64,000 nucleotides of DNA from Arcticibacter sp. (GCA_021155045.1 JAJNQB010000019.1:248001-312000); one strand, 5' to 3'. Positions 33,691-42,654 are shown, counted from the first letter of the stretch. The notes: generated by a model not told the origin, from the sequence alone. Numbers and translations are program-made.

Positions 33691-36600
33691 TTAGTCAAGT
33701 GAAATATTCAATCCTAAGCCGCGTAACTCATGCAACAACACGTTGAATGATTCAGGGATTCCTGGAGTTGGTAAATTTTCACCTTTAACGATTGCTTCGT
33801 ATGCTTTTGCTCTTCCAATAACATCATCCGATTTAATGGTAAGAATTTCTTGAAGAATATTAGCAGCACCAAATGCTTCAAGTGCCCAAACCTCCATTTC
33901 ACCAAAACGTTGACCTCCGAATTGAGCTTTACCGCCCAATGGTTGCTGTGTAATAAGTGAGTATGGTCCGATTGAACGGGAGTGCATCTTATCATCAACC
34001 ATGTGACCTAATTTTAACATATAGATAACACCTACTGTAGCCGGCTGGTCAAATCTTTCTCCTGTACCACCATCTGTTAAATAGGTACGACCAAAGCGAG
34101 GCAAGCCAGCCTTATCAGTCCATTCGTTCAGTTGTTCTGTAGAAGCACCATCAAAAATTGGAGTAAAGAATTTTTCTCCTAATTTTTGTCCAGCCCATCC
34201 TAAAACAGTTTCATAAATCTGACCTAAGTTCATACGCGATGGTACACCTAATGGATTTAAAACAATATCTACTGGAGTTCCGTCTTCTAAGAAAGGCATG
34301 TCTTCATCACGAACAATACGTGCAACAATACCTTTGTTACCATGACGACCAGCCATTTTATCACCTACTTTTAATTTGCGTTTTTTAGCAATGTAAATTT
34401 TAGCCAACTGAACAATACCTGCTGGAAGTTCATCTCCTACTGTAACAGCAAACTTTTTGCGTTTATAAGCTCCAAGTAAATCGTTGTATTTAATGTTATA
34501 GTTATGCAACAGCATTCTTATATCATCATTTACATCTTTATCTGTAGTCCATTTGCTTGGATTTACAGTAGTAAAGTCAATTTTTTCAAGAGCTTTTTGA
34601 GTAAACTTAACTCCTTTTGCAACTACTTCTTCTTTTAATACATTAAACACTCCTTGAGAAGTTTTTCCACTAACAAGCCCATTTAATTTTTCAATCAATT
34701 TAGTTTTTAATGCAGCGCCTTCAGTATTGTGTTCTTTGTCTATTTTTTCAATCAAAGGTTTTTCTTCCGCTTTCGCTTTTTTATCTTTAATTGCTCTTGA
34801 GAATAATTTTTTGTCAATTACAACACCACGCAATGATGGAGGTGCTTTTAATGAAGCATCTTTAACATCACCGGCTTTATCACCAAAGATAGCACGTAAA
34901 AGTTTTTCTTCTGGTGAAGGGTCTGTTTCTCCTTTTGGAGTAATTTTCCCAATTAAAATATCGCCTTCTTTTACTTCAGCACCTATACGGATTAATCCGT
35001 TTTCATCCAAATCTTTTGTAGCCTCTTCCGAAACGTTTGGAATATCTGCTGTTAATTCTTCTAATCCACGTTTTGTATCACGAACTTCTAATGAGTATTC
35101 ATCAATATGAATTGAAGTAAAAATATCTTCACGTACTACACGTTCAGAAATAACAATAGCATCTTCAAAGTTGTAACCTTTCCATGGCATAAATGCTACT
35201 TTCATGTTACGACCTAAAGCTAGCTCGCCATTTTCTGTAGCATATCCTTCACATAATACTTGTCCTTTAGAAACTTTTTCGCCTTTTTTAACGATTGGTT
35301 TTAAGTTGATACAAGTGCTTTGATTGGTTTTGCGGAATTTAGTTAATGAATAATGTTTAATATCTTCATCAAAACTAATTAAGCGCTCTGCATCTGTTCT
35401 GTTATAACGAATTACAATTTCATTTGCATCAACATACTCAACAACTCCTTCTCCTTCAGCATTAATCAACACACGAGAATCACGAGCAACTAAAGGCTCT
35501 AATCCTGTTCCAACAATAGGAGCTTGAGGACGTAATAAAGGAACTGCTTGACGCTGCATGTTTGAACCCATCAATGCACGATTGGCATCATCATGCTCCA
35601 AGAAAGGAATTAACGATGCTGCAATAGAAGCAATTTGATTTGGCGCTACGTCCATTAAATGCAATTTTTCTGGTTCAACAACTGGAAAATCTCCTTCGTA
35701 ACGTGCTTTTACTTTGCCTCCAGTAAATTTTCCTTTTGCATCAATAGGTGCATTCGCTTGTGCAATTGTTTTTGAATCCTCTTCTTCTGCACTTAAATAT
35801 GTAACAGGCTTATCCATATCCACTTTTCCGTTGGTTACGGTCATGTATGGAGTTTCGATAAAACCAAGTTTATTAATTTTTGCGAATACACACAATGAAG
35901 AAATCAAACCAATGTTTGGTCCTTCAGGTGTTTCAATTGTACAAAGACGACCGTAGTGTGTATAGTGAACGTCACGAACCTCAAAACCAGCACGCTCACG
36001 AGATAAACCTCCAGGTCCTAGTGCCGAAAGTCTACGCTTGTGCGTGATTTCTGCAAGAGGATTGGTTTGATCCATAAATTGAGACAACTGATTTGTTCCG
36101 AAGAACGAATTAATAACAGATGATAATGTTTTAGCATTAATCAAATCTGTTGGTGTGAACACCTCATTATCACGAACATTCATACGCTCTCGGATTGTAC
36201 GAGCCATACGGGCAAGTCCAACTCCAAATTGAGAATACAATTGTTCTCCAACTGTACGTACACGTCTGTTACTTAAATGATCAATATCATCCACATCCGC
36301 TTTTGAATTGATAAGCTCAATCAAATATTTGATGATTAAAATAATATCCTCTTTTGTTAATGTTTTAACATCAGCAGGAGTATTGATATTTAACTTTTTG
36401 TTGATACGGTAACGACCAACTTGTCCTAAATCGTAACGTTTATCTGAGAAAAATAATTTATCAATAATGCCACGAGCTGTTTCTTCATCTGGTGGCTCTG
36501 CGTTACGTAACTGACGATAGATATGTTCTACCGCTTCTTTTTCAGAGTTTGAAGTATCTTTTTGTAAGGTGTTGTAGATGATGGCATAATCTGCTGAATT

Positions 36601-37500
36601 TACATCTTGTTTATGTAAGATAACAGATTTAACATTTGCGTCAATAACCATATCAATATGACCTTCTTCTAAAATAGTTTCACGGTCAATGATAACCTCA
36701 TTACGCTCAATGGAAACAACTTCTCCCGTGTCTTCATCTACGAAATCTTCAATCCATGTTTTTAAAACACGAGCAGCTAATTTACGTCCTACTGCACTTT
36801 TTAAGGCAGCTTTGCTAACTTTTAATTCATCAGCCAAGCCGAATATTTCAAGGATTTGTTTATCGCTTTCAAATCCGATAGCTCTTAACAATGTTGTAAC
36901 AGGTAATTTTTTCTTACGATCAATATAAGCATACATCACGTTATTGATGTCGGTAGCAAATTCAATCCATGAACCTTTAAAAGGGATAACACGTGCTGAA
37001 TATAATTTTGTTCCATTTGCGTGACGGCTTTGACCAAAGAATACTCCTGGTGAACGGTGTAACTGCGAAACAATTACGCGCTCTGCTCCATTGATAACAA
37101 AAGTACCTTTAGGAGTCATGTATGGAATTGTGCCTAAATAAACATCTTGAACGATTGTTTCAAAATCTTCATGTTCAGGGTCGGTACAATACAAACGTAG
37201 CTTTGCTTTTAGCGGAACGCTGTATGTTAATCCGCGCTCAATACACTCTTCAAGAGAATAGCGGGGAGGATCAACAAAATAATCTAAAAATTCTAACACG
37301 AAATTATTACGCGCATCAGAAATTGGAAAGTTTTCTGAGAAAACTTTGTAAAGTCCTTCATTTTGACGATTTTCTGAAGTTGTTTCCAACTGAAAAAAGT
37401 CTTGAAATGATTGAAGTTGAATATCTAAAAAGTCAGGATAATCTATTTGACTTTTAATAGATGCAAAACTAATTCTTTGAGTTTTTTTATTTTGAGCCAA
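33691..37500 (-). CDS. rpoB: DNA-directed RNA polymerase subunit beta
   Basis: This is the second-largest RNA polymerase subunit, 1269 residues, normal for Bacteroidota. Family landmarks are in order: RISFASIKSQIDYPDFLDIQ at the start, NGAERVIVSQLHRSPGVFF, the rifampicin-region sequence FGTNQLSQFMDQTNPLAEIT with HKRRLSALGPGGLSRERAG, then GDKMAGRHGNKGIV and the C-terminal PESFNVLLHELRGLGLNI. No resistance-type change is obvious in the rifampicin pocket by eye. It lies between rplL and rpoC on the same strand. Confidence 0.97.
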   Translation of the reverse strand: MAQNKKTQRISFASIKSQIDYPDFLDIQLQSFQDFFQLETTSENRQNEGLYKVFSENFPISDARNNFVLEFLDYFVDPPRYSLEECIERGLTYSVPLKAKLRLYCTDPEHEDFETIVQDVYLGTIPYMTPKGTFVINGAERVIVSQLHRSPGVFFGQSRHANGTKLYSARVIPFKGSWIEFATDINNVMYAYIDRKKKLPVTTLLRAIGFESDKQILEIFGLADELKVSKAALKSAVGRKLAARVLKTWIEDFVDEDTGEVVSIERNEVIIDRETILEEGHIDMVIDANVKSVILHKQDVNSADYAIIYNTLQKDTSNSEKEAVEHIYRQLRNAEPPDEETARGIIDKLFFSDKRYDLGQVGRYRINKKLNINTPADVKTLTKEDIILIIKYLIELINSKADVDDIDHLSNRRVRTVGEQLYSQFGVGLARMARTIRERMNVRDNEVFTPTDLINAKTLSSVINSFFGTNQLSQFMDQTNPLAEITHKRRLSALGPGGLSRERAGFEVRDVHYTHYGRLCTIETPEGPNIGLISSLCVFAKINKLGFIETPYMTVTNGKVDMDKPVTYLSAEEEDSKTIAQANAPIDAKGKFTGGKVKARYEGDFPVVEPEKLHLMDVAPNQIASIAASLIPFLEHDDANRALMGSNMQRQAVPLLRPQAPIVGTGLEPLVARDSRVLINAEGEGVVEYVDANEIVIRYNRTDAERLISFDEDIKHYSLTKFRKTNQSTCINLKPIVKKGEKVSKGQVLCEGYATENGELALGRNMKVAFMPWKGYNFEDAIVISERVVREDIFTSIHIDEYSLEVRDTKRGLEELTADIPNVSEEATKDLDENGLIRIGAEVKEGDILIGKITPKGETDPSPEEKLLRAIFGDKAGDVKDASLKAPPSLRGVVIDKKLFSRAIKDKKAKAEEKPLIEKIDKEHNTEGAALKTKLIEKLNGLVSGKTSQGVFNVLKEEVVAKGVKFTQKALEKIDFTTVNPSKWTTDKDVNDDIRMLLHNYNIKYNDLLGAYKRKKFAVTVGDELPAGIVQLAKIYIAKKRKLKVGDKMAGRHGNKGIVARIVRDEDMPFLEDGTPVDIVLNPLGVPSRMNLGQIYETVLGWAGQKLGEKFFTPIFDGASTEQLNEWTDKAGLPRFGRTYLTDGGTGERFDQPATVGVIYMLKLGHMVDDKMHSRSIGPYSLITQQPLGGKAQFGGQRFGEMEVWALEAFGAANILQEILTIKSDDVIGRAKAYEAIVKGENLPTPGIPESFNVLLHELRGLGLNISLD

Positions 37501-37557
37501 GGTGCTTAAGTATTAAGGTTAATAAGTATAAAACAACTAAAAAACATTTCAACGCCA

Positions 37558-37592
37558 AATTCCTCAGCCGCCAAAAAGCGGATGAGGGAATT
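37558..37592 (-). repeat. Hairpin in the rplL-rpoB gap
   Basis: AATTCC (37558-37563) pairs with GGAATT (37587-37592). Inside, TCA/TGA and CCGC/GCGG pair around a C-AAAAA loop, with one bulge and one mismatch. It is a strong stem placed where many bacteria attenuate or process the message between ribosomal protein and polymerase genes. Confidence 0.65.
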
Positions 37593-37618
37593 GACATTAA
37601 TATTGTATCCGAAACAGC

Positions 37619-37987
37619 TTATTTAACTTCAACTTTCGCTCCTGCTTCTTCTAATTGTTTTTTCAATGCTTCAGCTTCTTCTTTAGAGACACCTTCTTTT
37701 ACTGGTTTTGGTGCTCCGTCAACAAGATCTTTAGATTCTTTCAAACCAAGTCCTGTTAAGTCTTTTACAACTTTTACTACACCTAATTTAGCTGCACCTG
37801 CATCAACCAAGATTACATCAAATGTTGATTTTTCTTCTGCTACTGCTCCAGCACCACCACCTGATACTACTACTGCTGCTGCTGCTGGTTCGATACCGTA
37901 CTCATCCTTAAGGATTGTTGATAATTCTTGCACTTCTTTCACAGTTAAATTTACTAACTGTTCAGCAATTGCTTTTACGTCTGCCAT
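37619..37987 (-). CDS. rplL: Ribosomal protein bL12 (L7/L12)
   Basis: This is the stalk protein of the large subunit, 122 residues. An N-terminal dimerisation segment (ADVKAIAEQLVNLTVKEVQE) is followed by an alanine/glycine-rich hinge (AAAAVVVSGGGAGAVAEEKS). The C-terminal factor-binding domain has KLGVVKVVKDLTGLGLKESK and DLVDGAPKPVKEGVSKEEAE. It is preceded 65 bp upstream by rplJ, whose protein anchors it to the ribosome. Confidence 0.97.
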   Translation of the reverse strand: MADVKAIAEQLVNLTVKEVQELSTILKDEYGIEPAAAAVVVSGGGAGAVAEEKSTFDVILVDAGAAKLGVVKVVKDLTGLGLKESKDLVDGAPKPVKEGVSKEEAEALKKQLEEAGAKVEVK

Positions 37988-38052
37988 TTTTATTTGATTT
38001 TAAATTGTTACTAATTAATTTTTTATTTTTCTTACTTTAAACTGTTTGTAAA

Positions 38053-38550
38053 TTATGCTGCGTCTTTTTTCTCAGCATGAGCTTGTAAGCCTCCGATAAC
38101 TCGTTTAGCTGGAGATTGAAGTAATGCAACCACATCTGCAATAAGCTCATTTTTGCTCTTGATATTAACAAGTGCATCAAGTTGTTTATCGCCAATGTAA
38201 ATATTTTCTTCAACGAATGCTCCTTTTAAAACAGGTTTATCGTTTTTTGCTCTAAACTCTTTAATTAATTTAGCTGGAGCGTTTCCTACTTCAGTAAACA
38301 TAATTGCTGTAGCGCCTTTTAATACTGGAATTAATTCTGTTAAACGGCTATCTTCAGCTCTCTCCAATGCTTTTTTAAGCAATGAATTTTTAACTACTGT
38401 TACTGAAACATTTTTTTGAAAACAAGACCTTCTAAATTGATTAACTTTTTCAACAGTTAAAGAAGAACAATCTGCTAAATAGATTTTGTTGTTTGCATTA
38501 ATTCTTTCAACCAATGCATCAATTACTTTTGATTTATCTTCTTTTTTCAT
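38053..38550 (-). CDS. rplJ: Ribosomal protein uL10
   Basis: This is the base of the ribosomal stalk, 165 residues. The N-terminal rRNA-binding domain (VNQFRRSCFQKNVSVTVVKN; LLKKALERA) and the C-terminal helix that recruits L7/L12 dimers (LLQSPAKRVIGGLQAHAEKK) are both present. In many bacteria the L10-L12 complex represses its own message by binding a leader just upstream; a candidate structured leader exists at 38560-38605. Confidence 0.96.
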   Translation of the reverse strand: MKKEDKSKVIDALVERINANNKIYLADCSSLTVEKVNQFRRSCFQKNVSVTVVKNSLLKKALERAEDSRLTELIPVLKGATAIMFTEVGNAPAKLIKEFRAKNDKPVLKGAFVEENIYIGDKQLDALVNIKSKNELIADVVALLQSPAKRVIGGLQAHAEKKDAA

Positions 38551-38559
38551 TTTAGTTAA

Positions 38560-38605
38560 TTTTTATTTACTCCGTGGAAGCCGTTGTAAATGATGGTTTT
38601 TATTC
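38560..38605 (-). promoter_or_regulatory. Candidate rplJ leader structure
   Basis: In the 68-bp gap between rplA and rplJ, TTTAC (38566-38570) can pair with GTAAA (38586-38590) around a GC-rich core containing CCGTGGAAGCCG, which stands out in an AT-rich spacer. It could be the site where L10-L12 regulates translation. This is based on position and composition only. Confidence 0.35.
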
Positions 38606-38618
38606 AATTATAATTTTA

Positions 38619-39311
38619 CTATGCTAAAACTTTTGTATCGATTTGGATACTTGGGCTCATTGTAGAGCTCATGTAAACACTTTTTACATAAGTACCCTTT
38701 GCTGAACTAGGTTTTAACTTTATAATTGTTTGTAACAACTCGTTTGCATTGTCTGCAATCTTAGCGCTATCAAAGGATACTTTAGCAACTAAAGATTGAA
38801 TGATACCAGCTTTATCAACTTTAAAGTCGATTTTACCAGCTTTTGAATCGTTTACTGCTTTTGCAACATCCATAGTAACAGTTCCTGTTTTTGGATTTGG
38901 CATTAACCCGCGTGGTCCTAAAACACGAGCAATAGCTCCTATTTTACCCATAACACTAGGTGTAGCAATAACAACATCAACATCTAACCATCCTCCTTTT
39001 ATTTTTTCTACGTATTCGTCTAATCCAACATAATCCGCACCAGCAGCTTTTGCTTCCGCCTCTTTATCAGGTGTGCAAAGTACTAATACTTTTAATGTTT
39101 TTCCAGTACCATGAGGTAATGAAACAGATCCACGAACCATTTGATTAGCTTTGCGTGGGTCAACACCCAAACGTACGCTAATATCTACAGTAGAATCAAA
39201 TTTTGTAGTGGTAATGTCTTTTAAGATTTTTGCGGCTTCTTCTACAGTATACGTCTTTGTAGGGTCGTATTTAGACAGCGCCAACTTTCTGTTTTTTGTT
39301 AATTTAGGCAT
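38619..39311 (-). CDS. rplA: Ribosomal protein uL1
   Basis: This is the L1-stalk protein, 230 residues, full length. Family motifs are present: KFDSTVDISVRLGVDPRKAN, the VRGSVSLPHGTGK loop, and RGLMPNPKTGTVT in the RNA-binding domain. The end MSSTMSPSIQIDT also fits. It follows rplK by 59 bp. L1 often represses the L11-L1 message, but no clear binding mimic was identified here. Confidence 0.97.
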   Translation of the reverse strand: MPKLTKNRKLALSKYDPTKTYTVEEAAKILKDITTTKFDSTVDISVRLGVDPRKANQMVRGSVSLPHGTGKTLKVLVLCTPDKEAEAKAAGADYVGLDEYVEKIKGGWLDVDVVIATPSVMGKIGAIARVLGPRGLMPNPKTGTVTMDVAKAVNDSKAGKIDFKVDKAGIIQSLVAKVSFDSAKIADNANELLQTIIKLKPSSAKGTYVKSVYMSSTMSPSIQIDTKVLA

Positions 39312-39370
39312 GTTATTTAATTTGTGATGTACAAACGTTCACCATTCAAGGTAAACTCCATCGGTTTAAC

Positions 39371-39814
39371 TTACTTTTTAAGTGGAGATTCACCAACTAC
39401 GGTTAATCCCATGCTTCTTGCAGTTCCTGCAACCATACTCATTGCTGATTCAATTGTAAAACAATTCAAATCTGGCATTTTTGCCTCTGCAACAGTACGA
39501 ATTTGATCCCAAGTAACATTTCCAACTTTTTTACGGTTAGATTCTGCAGAACCTGCTTTTACTTTTGTGATTTCTAATAACGATACTGCAACTGGAGGAT
39601 TTTTAGTAATAAATTCAAATGATTTATCGCTATAAACTGTAATTATTACTGGAATAACTTTTCCTGCTTTATCTTGAGTTCTTGCATTAAATTGTTTACA
39701 GAACTCCATAATATTAACTCCTTTTGCTCCTAATGCCGGACCAATTGGGGGAGACGGATTTGCTGCTCCGCCTTTTATTTGCAATTTAATCATTGCACTT
39801 ACTTCTTTTGCCAT
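39371..39814 (-). CDS. rplK: Ribosomal protein uL11
   Basis: This 147-residue protein of the GTPase-associated centre has the typical opening AMIKLQIKGGAANPSPPIGP followed by ALGAKGVNIMEFCKQFNA, and the C-terminal rRNA-binding region ending VAGTARSMGLTVVGESPLKK. The ATG is preceded by a repeat-like spacer (39825-39900). It is downstream of nusG on the same strand. Confidence 0.97.
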   Translation of the reverse strand: MAKEVSAMIKLQIKGGAANPSPPIGPALGAKGVNIMEFCKQFNARTQDKAGKVIPVIITVYSDKSFEFITKNPPVAVSLLEITKVKAGSAESNRKKVGNVTWDQIRTVAEAKMPDLNCFTIESAMSMVAGTARSMGLTVVGESPLKK

Positions 39815-39824
39815 TTTTTTTGAA

Positions 39825-39900
39825 TTTGAAAATCTGAAAACTTAAAAATTTGAAAATTGATGGAAGCTCAATTATCAAATTGACACGTTTACAAATTGGT
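39825..39900 (-). repeat. TTTGAAAA-type degenerate repeat in the nusG-rplK gap
   Basis: The spacer is built of near-repeats: GAATTTGAAAATCTGAAAAC, then AAATTTGAAAATTGATGG, followed by CAATTATCAAATTGACACG and CAAATTGG. I recall this TTTGAAAA/ATCAAATTG phrase as a dispersed element of Bacteroidota spacers. No promoter or terminator is evident inside the operon here. Confidence 0.5.
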
Positions 39901-39903
39901 TAA

Positions 39904-40473
39904 TTAATTTTCTTTCTCTACTTCTAAATATCCTAGTTCTAAAGGTGTTTTTCTTCCGAAAATTTTCACCATAACTTCTAGCTTTTTCTTTTCTTCGTTT
40001 ACTTTTTCGATAGTACCTGTGAATCCATTGAATGGACCATTTATTACTTTTACAGTTTCCCCAACAATAAAAGGAATACTAATTTGAGCATCGCTTTCAG
40101 CTAAGTCATCAACTGTTCCTAATATCCTGTTTACTTCACTTAAGCGCATTGGAACCGGGTCTCCGCCTTTTGTTTCTCCTAAAAACCCAATAACACCAGT
40201 AACATTTTTTATAACGTGAGCTACCTCACCTGCCAACAAAGCTTCAACTAAAATATAACCACTATAAAATGGGCGTTCCTTGCTTACCTTTTTACCATTA
40301 CGGATTTGATATATTTTTTCAGTAGGTATTAAAATTTGAGAAACATAATTTGATAAGCCCAAACGATTAATTTCTACTTCAATATATTGCTTTACTTTTT
40401 TTTCCTGACCGCTTATTGCTCTTACCACATACCATTTTTTTGCTGTGTCAGTTTTTGTTGTTTGTTCGCTCAT
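39904..40473 (-). CDS. nusG: Transcription elongation/antitermination factor NusG
   Basis: NusG binds RNA polymerase to support elongation and couples it to ribosomes or Rho. The protein has 189 residues with an N-terminal NGN domain (KKWYVVRAISGQEKKVKQYI; RPFYSGYILVEA) and a C-terminal KOW domain (VGETVKVINGPFNGFTGTIE). Length and domain order are ordinary. It starts 20 bp after secE, the classic secE-nusG pairing. Confidence 0.97.
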   Translation of the reverse strand: MSEQTTKTDTAKKWYVVRAISGQEKKVKQYIEVEINRLGLSNYVSQILIPTEKIYQIRNGKKVSKERPFYSGYILVEALLAGEVAHVIKNVTGVIGFLGETKGGDPVPMRLSEVNRILGTVDDLAESDAQISIPFIVGETVKVINGPFNGFTGTIEKVNEEKKKLEVMVKIFGRKTPLELGYLEVEKEN

Positions 40474-40493
40474 TTTGTGAAATATAAATTCGA

Positions 40494-40688
40494 TTATTGA
40501 AACAAATGATAAACAGCTTCCATTCCTTTGTTGAAAGTAAAATCCATTACAAAAACCAAAAGTGCTATAATAATTGATGCTATCATAACTACAATTGCGC
40601 TGCTTTGTAATTCACTCCATGTTGGCCAACTTACTTTATTAACCAACTCATCGGTTGTTTCAGTTATATATGATTTAATTTTACTCAT
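40494..40688 (-). CDS. secE: Preprotein translocase subunit SecE
   Basis: This 64-residue single-span SecE, the short bacterial form, has the conserved amphipathic segment ETTDELVNKVSWPTWSELQS followed by one transmembrane helix (AIVVMIASIIIALLVFVMDF). It stabilises SecY in the inner membrane. It lies between tRNA-Trp (14 bp upstream) and nusG. Confidence 0.95.
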   Translation of the reverse strand: MSKIKSYITETTDELVNKVSWPTWSELQSSAIVVMIASIIIALLVFVMDFTFNKGMEAVYHLFQ

Positions 40689-40702
40689 CTTCTTCTTTTT
40701 TG

Positions 40703-40773
40703 CACAGGTGGAGAGATTCGAACTCCCATCAAAGGTTTTGGAGACCTCTATTCTACCCTTGAACTACACCTGT
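40703..40773 (-). tRNA. tRNA-Trp (anticodon CCA)
   Basis: The acceptor arms ACAGGTG/CACCTGT pair over 7 bp, the anticodon stem GAGGT/ACCTT encloses loop CTCCAAA, and the T-loop contains GTTCGAATC. The discriminator is G and the CCA tail is not encoded in full. It lies between tuf and secE, the arrangement usual in many bacteria. Confidence 0.95.
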
Positions 40774-40844
40774 ATATTGGGTTTCAAAGCTTTTTAGTAC
40801 ACTCCTTTTTTTAGTTTAAAAAACATCACCCGTATTTAGTAGAA

Positions 40845-40876
40845 AACAGCAGGCAATATTTCTACTGCCCACTGTT
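40845..40876 (-). repeat. GAAA-loop hairpin between tuf and tRNA-Trp
   Basis: On the minus strand AACAGTGGGCAGTA pairs with TATTGCCTGCTGTT over 14 positions (three wobble pairs) around a GAAA tetraloop. It begins 21 bp after the tuf stop and is followed by TTCTACT, too weak a T run for a firm terminator. It may dampen read-through or guide processing before tRNA-Trp. Confidence 0.6.
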
Positions 40877-40897
40877 AATACTAATAGTTTTATTTTA

Positions 40898-42085
40898 TTA
40901 CTTAATAATTTCAGTTACCTGACCTGCGCCTACGGTACGTCCACCTTCGCGGATAGCGAAACGTAAACCTTTATCCATAGCTACTGGTACAATTAATTTA
41001 ACTGTAATAGTAATGTTATCACCAGGCATAACCATATCGCGTCCTGCTGGTAACTCAATTTCTCCTGTTACGTCAGTTGTACGTAAGTAAAACTGAGGAC
41101 GGTATTTGTTATGAAATGGAGTATGACGTCCACCTTCTTCTTTTTTCAAAACATAAATCTCAGCTTTGAATTCAGTATGAGGGGTAATTGTTCCTGGGCG
41201 AACTACAACCATACCTCTACGGATATCTTTTTTATCGATACCACGCAATAATAAACCTACATTATCTCCAGCTTCGCCTCTATCAAGAATCTTACGGAAC
41301 ATTTCAACACCTGTGATAGTAGATTTTAATTTTTCATCTTGCATACCAATGATTTCAACCTCATCGCCTGAGTTGATAACACCTGTTTCAATTTTACCAG
41401 TAGCAACAGTTCCGCGACCAGTAATTGTGAAAACGTCCTCAACTGGCATTAAGAATGGTTTATCTAAGTCACGAGTAGGAATTGGAACGTAGCTATCAAC
41501 TGCATCCATTAATTCCATAATTTTCTCTGACCATTTTGGATCTTTATTTAAACCACCCAAAGCAGAACCTTGAATGATAGGGGTATTATCACCATCAAAT
41601 TGATAGAAAGATAATAACTCACGAATTTCCATTTCAACTAACTCTAATAATTCTGGATCATCAACCATATCCACTTTGTTCATGAAAACAACAATTTTAG
41701 GCACACCTACTTGGCGAGCTAAAAGGATATGTTCACGTGTTTGTGGCATTGGACCATCTGTAGCAGCAACAACCAAAATTGCACCGTCCATTTGAGCAGC
41801 ACCAGTAACCATGTTTTTAACGTAATCCGCGTGACCTGGACAATCAACGTGAGCATAGTGACGGTTAGCCGTTTGATACTCAACATGTGATGTATTGATT
41901 GTAATACCACGTTCTTTTTCTTCAGGAGCATTATCGATTGAAGAGAAATCTCTCACTTCTGATAATCCTTTTTCAGCTAATACTGTTGTAATTGCTGCGG
42001 TTAAGGTAGTTTTACCGTGGTCAACGTGACCAATAGTACCAATATTTACGTGTGGCTTACTACGGTCGAATTTTTCTTTTGCCAT
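40898..42085 (-). CDS. tuf: Elongation factor Tu
   Basis: This GTPase delivers aminoacyl-tRNA to the ribosome. It has 395 residues and intact nucleotide motifs: GHVDHGKT (19-26), the RGITI switch I, DCPGHADY, and NKVDMVDDPE. Domains 2 and 3 are complete, ending GGRTVGAGQVTEIIK. It lies in a tRNA-rich operon: four tRNA genes upstream and tRNA-Trp downstream. No second tuf is in the window. Confidence 0.98.
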   Translation of the reverse strand: MAKEKFDRSKPHVNIGTIGHVDHGKTTLTAAITTVLAEKGLSEVRDFSSIDNAPEEKERGITINTSHVEYQTANRHYAHVDCPGHADYVKNMVTGAAQMDGAILVVAATDGPMPQTREHILLARQVGVPKIVVFMNKVDMVDDPELLELVEMEIRELLSFYQFDGDNTPIIQGSALGGLNKDPKWSEKIMELMDAVDSYVPIPTRDLDKPFLMPVEDVFTITGRGTVATGKIETGVINSGDEVEIIGMQDEKLKSTITGVEMFRKILDRGEAGDNVGLLLRGIDKKDIRRGMVVVRPGTITPHTEFKAEIYVLKKEEGGRHTPFHNKYRPQFYLRTTDVTGEIELPAGRDMVMPGDNITITVKLIVPVAMDKGLRFAIREGGRTVGAGQVTEIIK

Positions 42086-42161
42086 TGCTGTTTTATTTTT
42101 TTATTTGGTTAGTTATTTTATTATTTATTAAATTTTTCAAATCTGTATTCTAAATTAGTAG

Positions 42162-42233
<72 letters not shown>

Positions 42234-42243
42234 TTAAAGCAAA

Positions 42244-42334
42244 GCCTGCTGTAAATTTTTAAAAAGAGCAGAAGACCAGGCTTACTTCACTTATGCGTTC
42301 AGCATAAACTTCTCGCCCGCTCTTCCCTCTAGGG
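42244..42334 (-). repeat. Structured spacer with a partial copy of the tRNA-Gly 3' end
   Basis: Positions 42266-42283 match the tRNA-Gly 3' region (42334-42351) at 15 of 18 bases. A 6-bp stem TTATGC/GCATAA (42291-42307) and an inverted repeat CCGCTC/GAGCGG (42317-42339) that pairs with the tRNA-Gly 3' end are also present. The spacer is unusually long and structured compared with the other tRNA gaps in this cluster. Confidence 0.5.
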
Positions 42335-42407
42335 AGCGGAAGACCGGGCTCGAACCGGCCACCCTCAGCTTGGAAGGCTGACGCTCTACCAAATGAGCTA
42401 CTTCCGC
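42335..42407 (-). tRNA. tRNA-Gly (anticodon TCC)
   Basis: Acceptor GCGGAAG/CTTCCGC, anticodon stem TCAGC/GCTGA with loop CTTCCAA, and T-loop GTTCGAGCC are present. The discriminator is T, followed by CC. The downstream sequence can form a competing hairpin with the acceptor strand. Confidence 0.95.
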
Positions 42408-42473
42408 TTTTTAATCTTTTATATAAAGAACTTTACTTTTATTTTCTAAAATCTTTCTCTCCAAAAATTAGTG

Positions 42474-42554
42474 TGGGGAGAGAAGGATTCGAACCTTCGA
42501 AGCTTTCGCAACGGATTTACAGTCCGTCCCATTTGGCCACTCTGGTATCTCCCC
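42474..42554 (-). tRNA. tRNA-Tyr (anticodon GTA)
   Basis: Acceptor GGGGAGA/TCTCCCC, anticodon stem ACGGA/TCCGT with loop CTGTAAA, and a long variable arm (TGCGAAAGCTTCG) mark a class II tRNA. The discriminator is A. Confidence 0.95.
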
Positions 42555-42580
42555 GACAAATATCACAATTCTCAAAAGAG

Positions 42581-42654
42581 AGCCGATGGAGGGATTCGAA
42601 CCCCCGACCAGCTGATTACAAATCAGCTGCTCTGGCCAACTGAGCTACATCGGC
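42581..42654 (-). tRNA. tRNA-Thr (anticodon TGT)
   Basis: Acceptor GCCGATG/CATCGGC, anticodon stem GCTGA/TCAGC with loop TTTGTAA, and T-loop GTTCGAATC are present. The discriminator is T. It is the first gene of the tRNA-tuf-rpo superoperon. Confidence 0.95.

Noticed and set aside
34727..35110. 127-codon open frame antisense to rpoB
   Set aside because: It shadows a highly conserved gene and its composition (Ser/Phe/Pro rich) is what reverse reading of rpoB codons produces.
37122..37457. 111-codon open frame antisense to the rpoB start
   Set aside because: Shadow of rpoB; no independent promoter or protein-like features.
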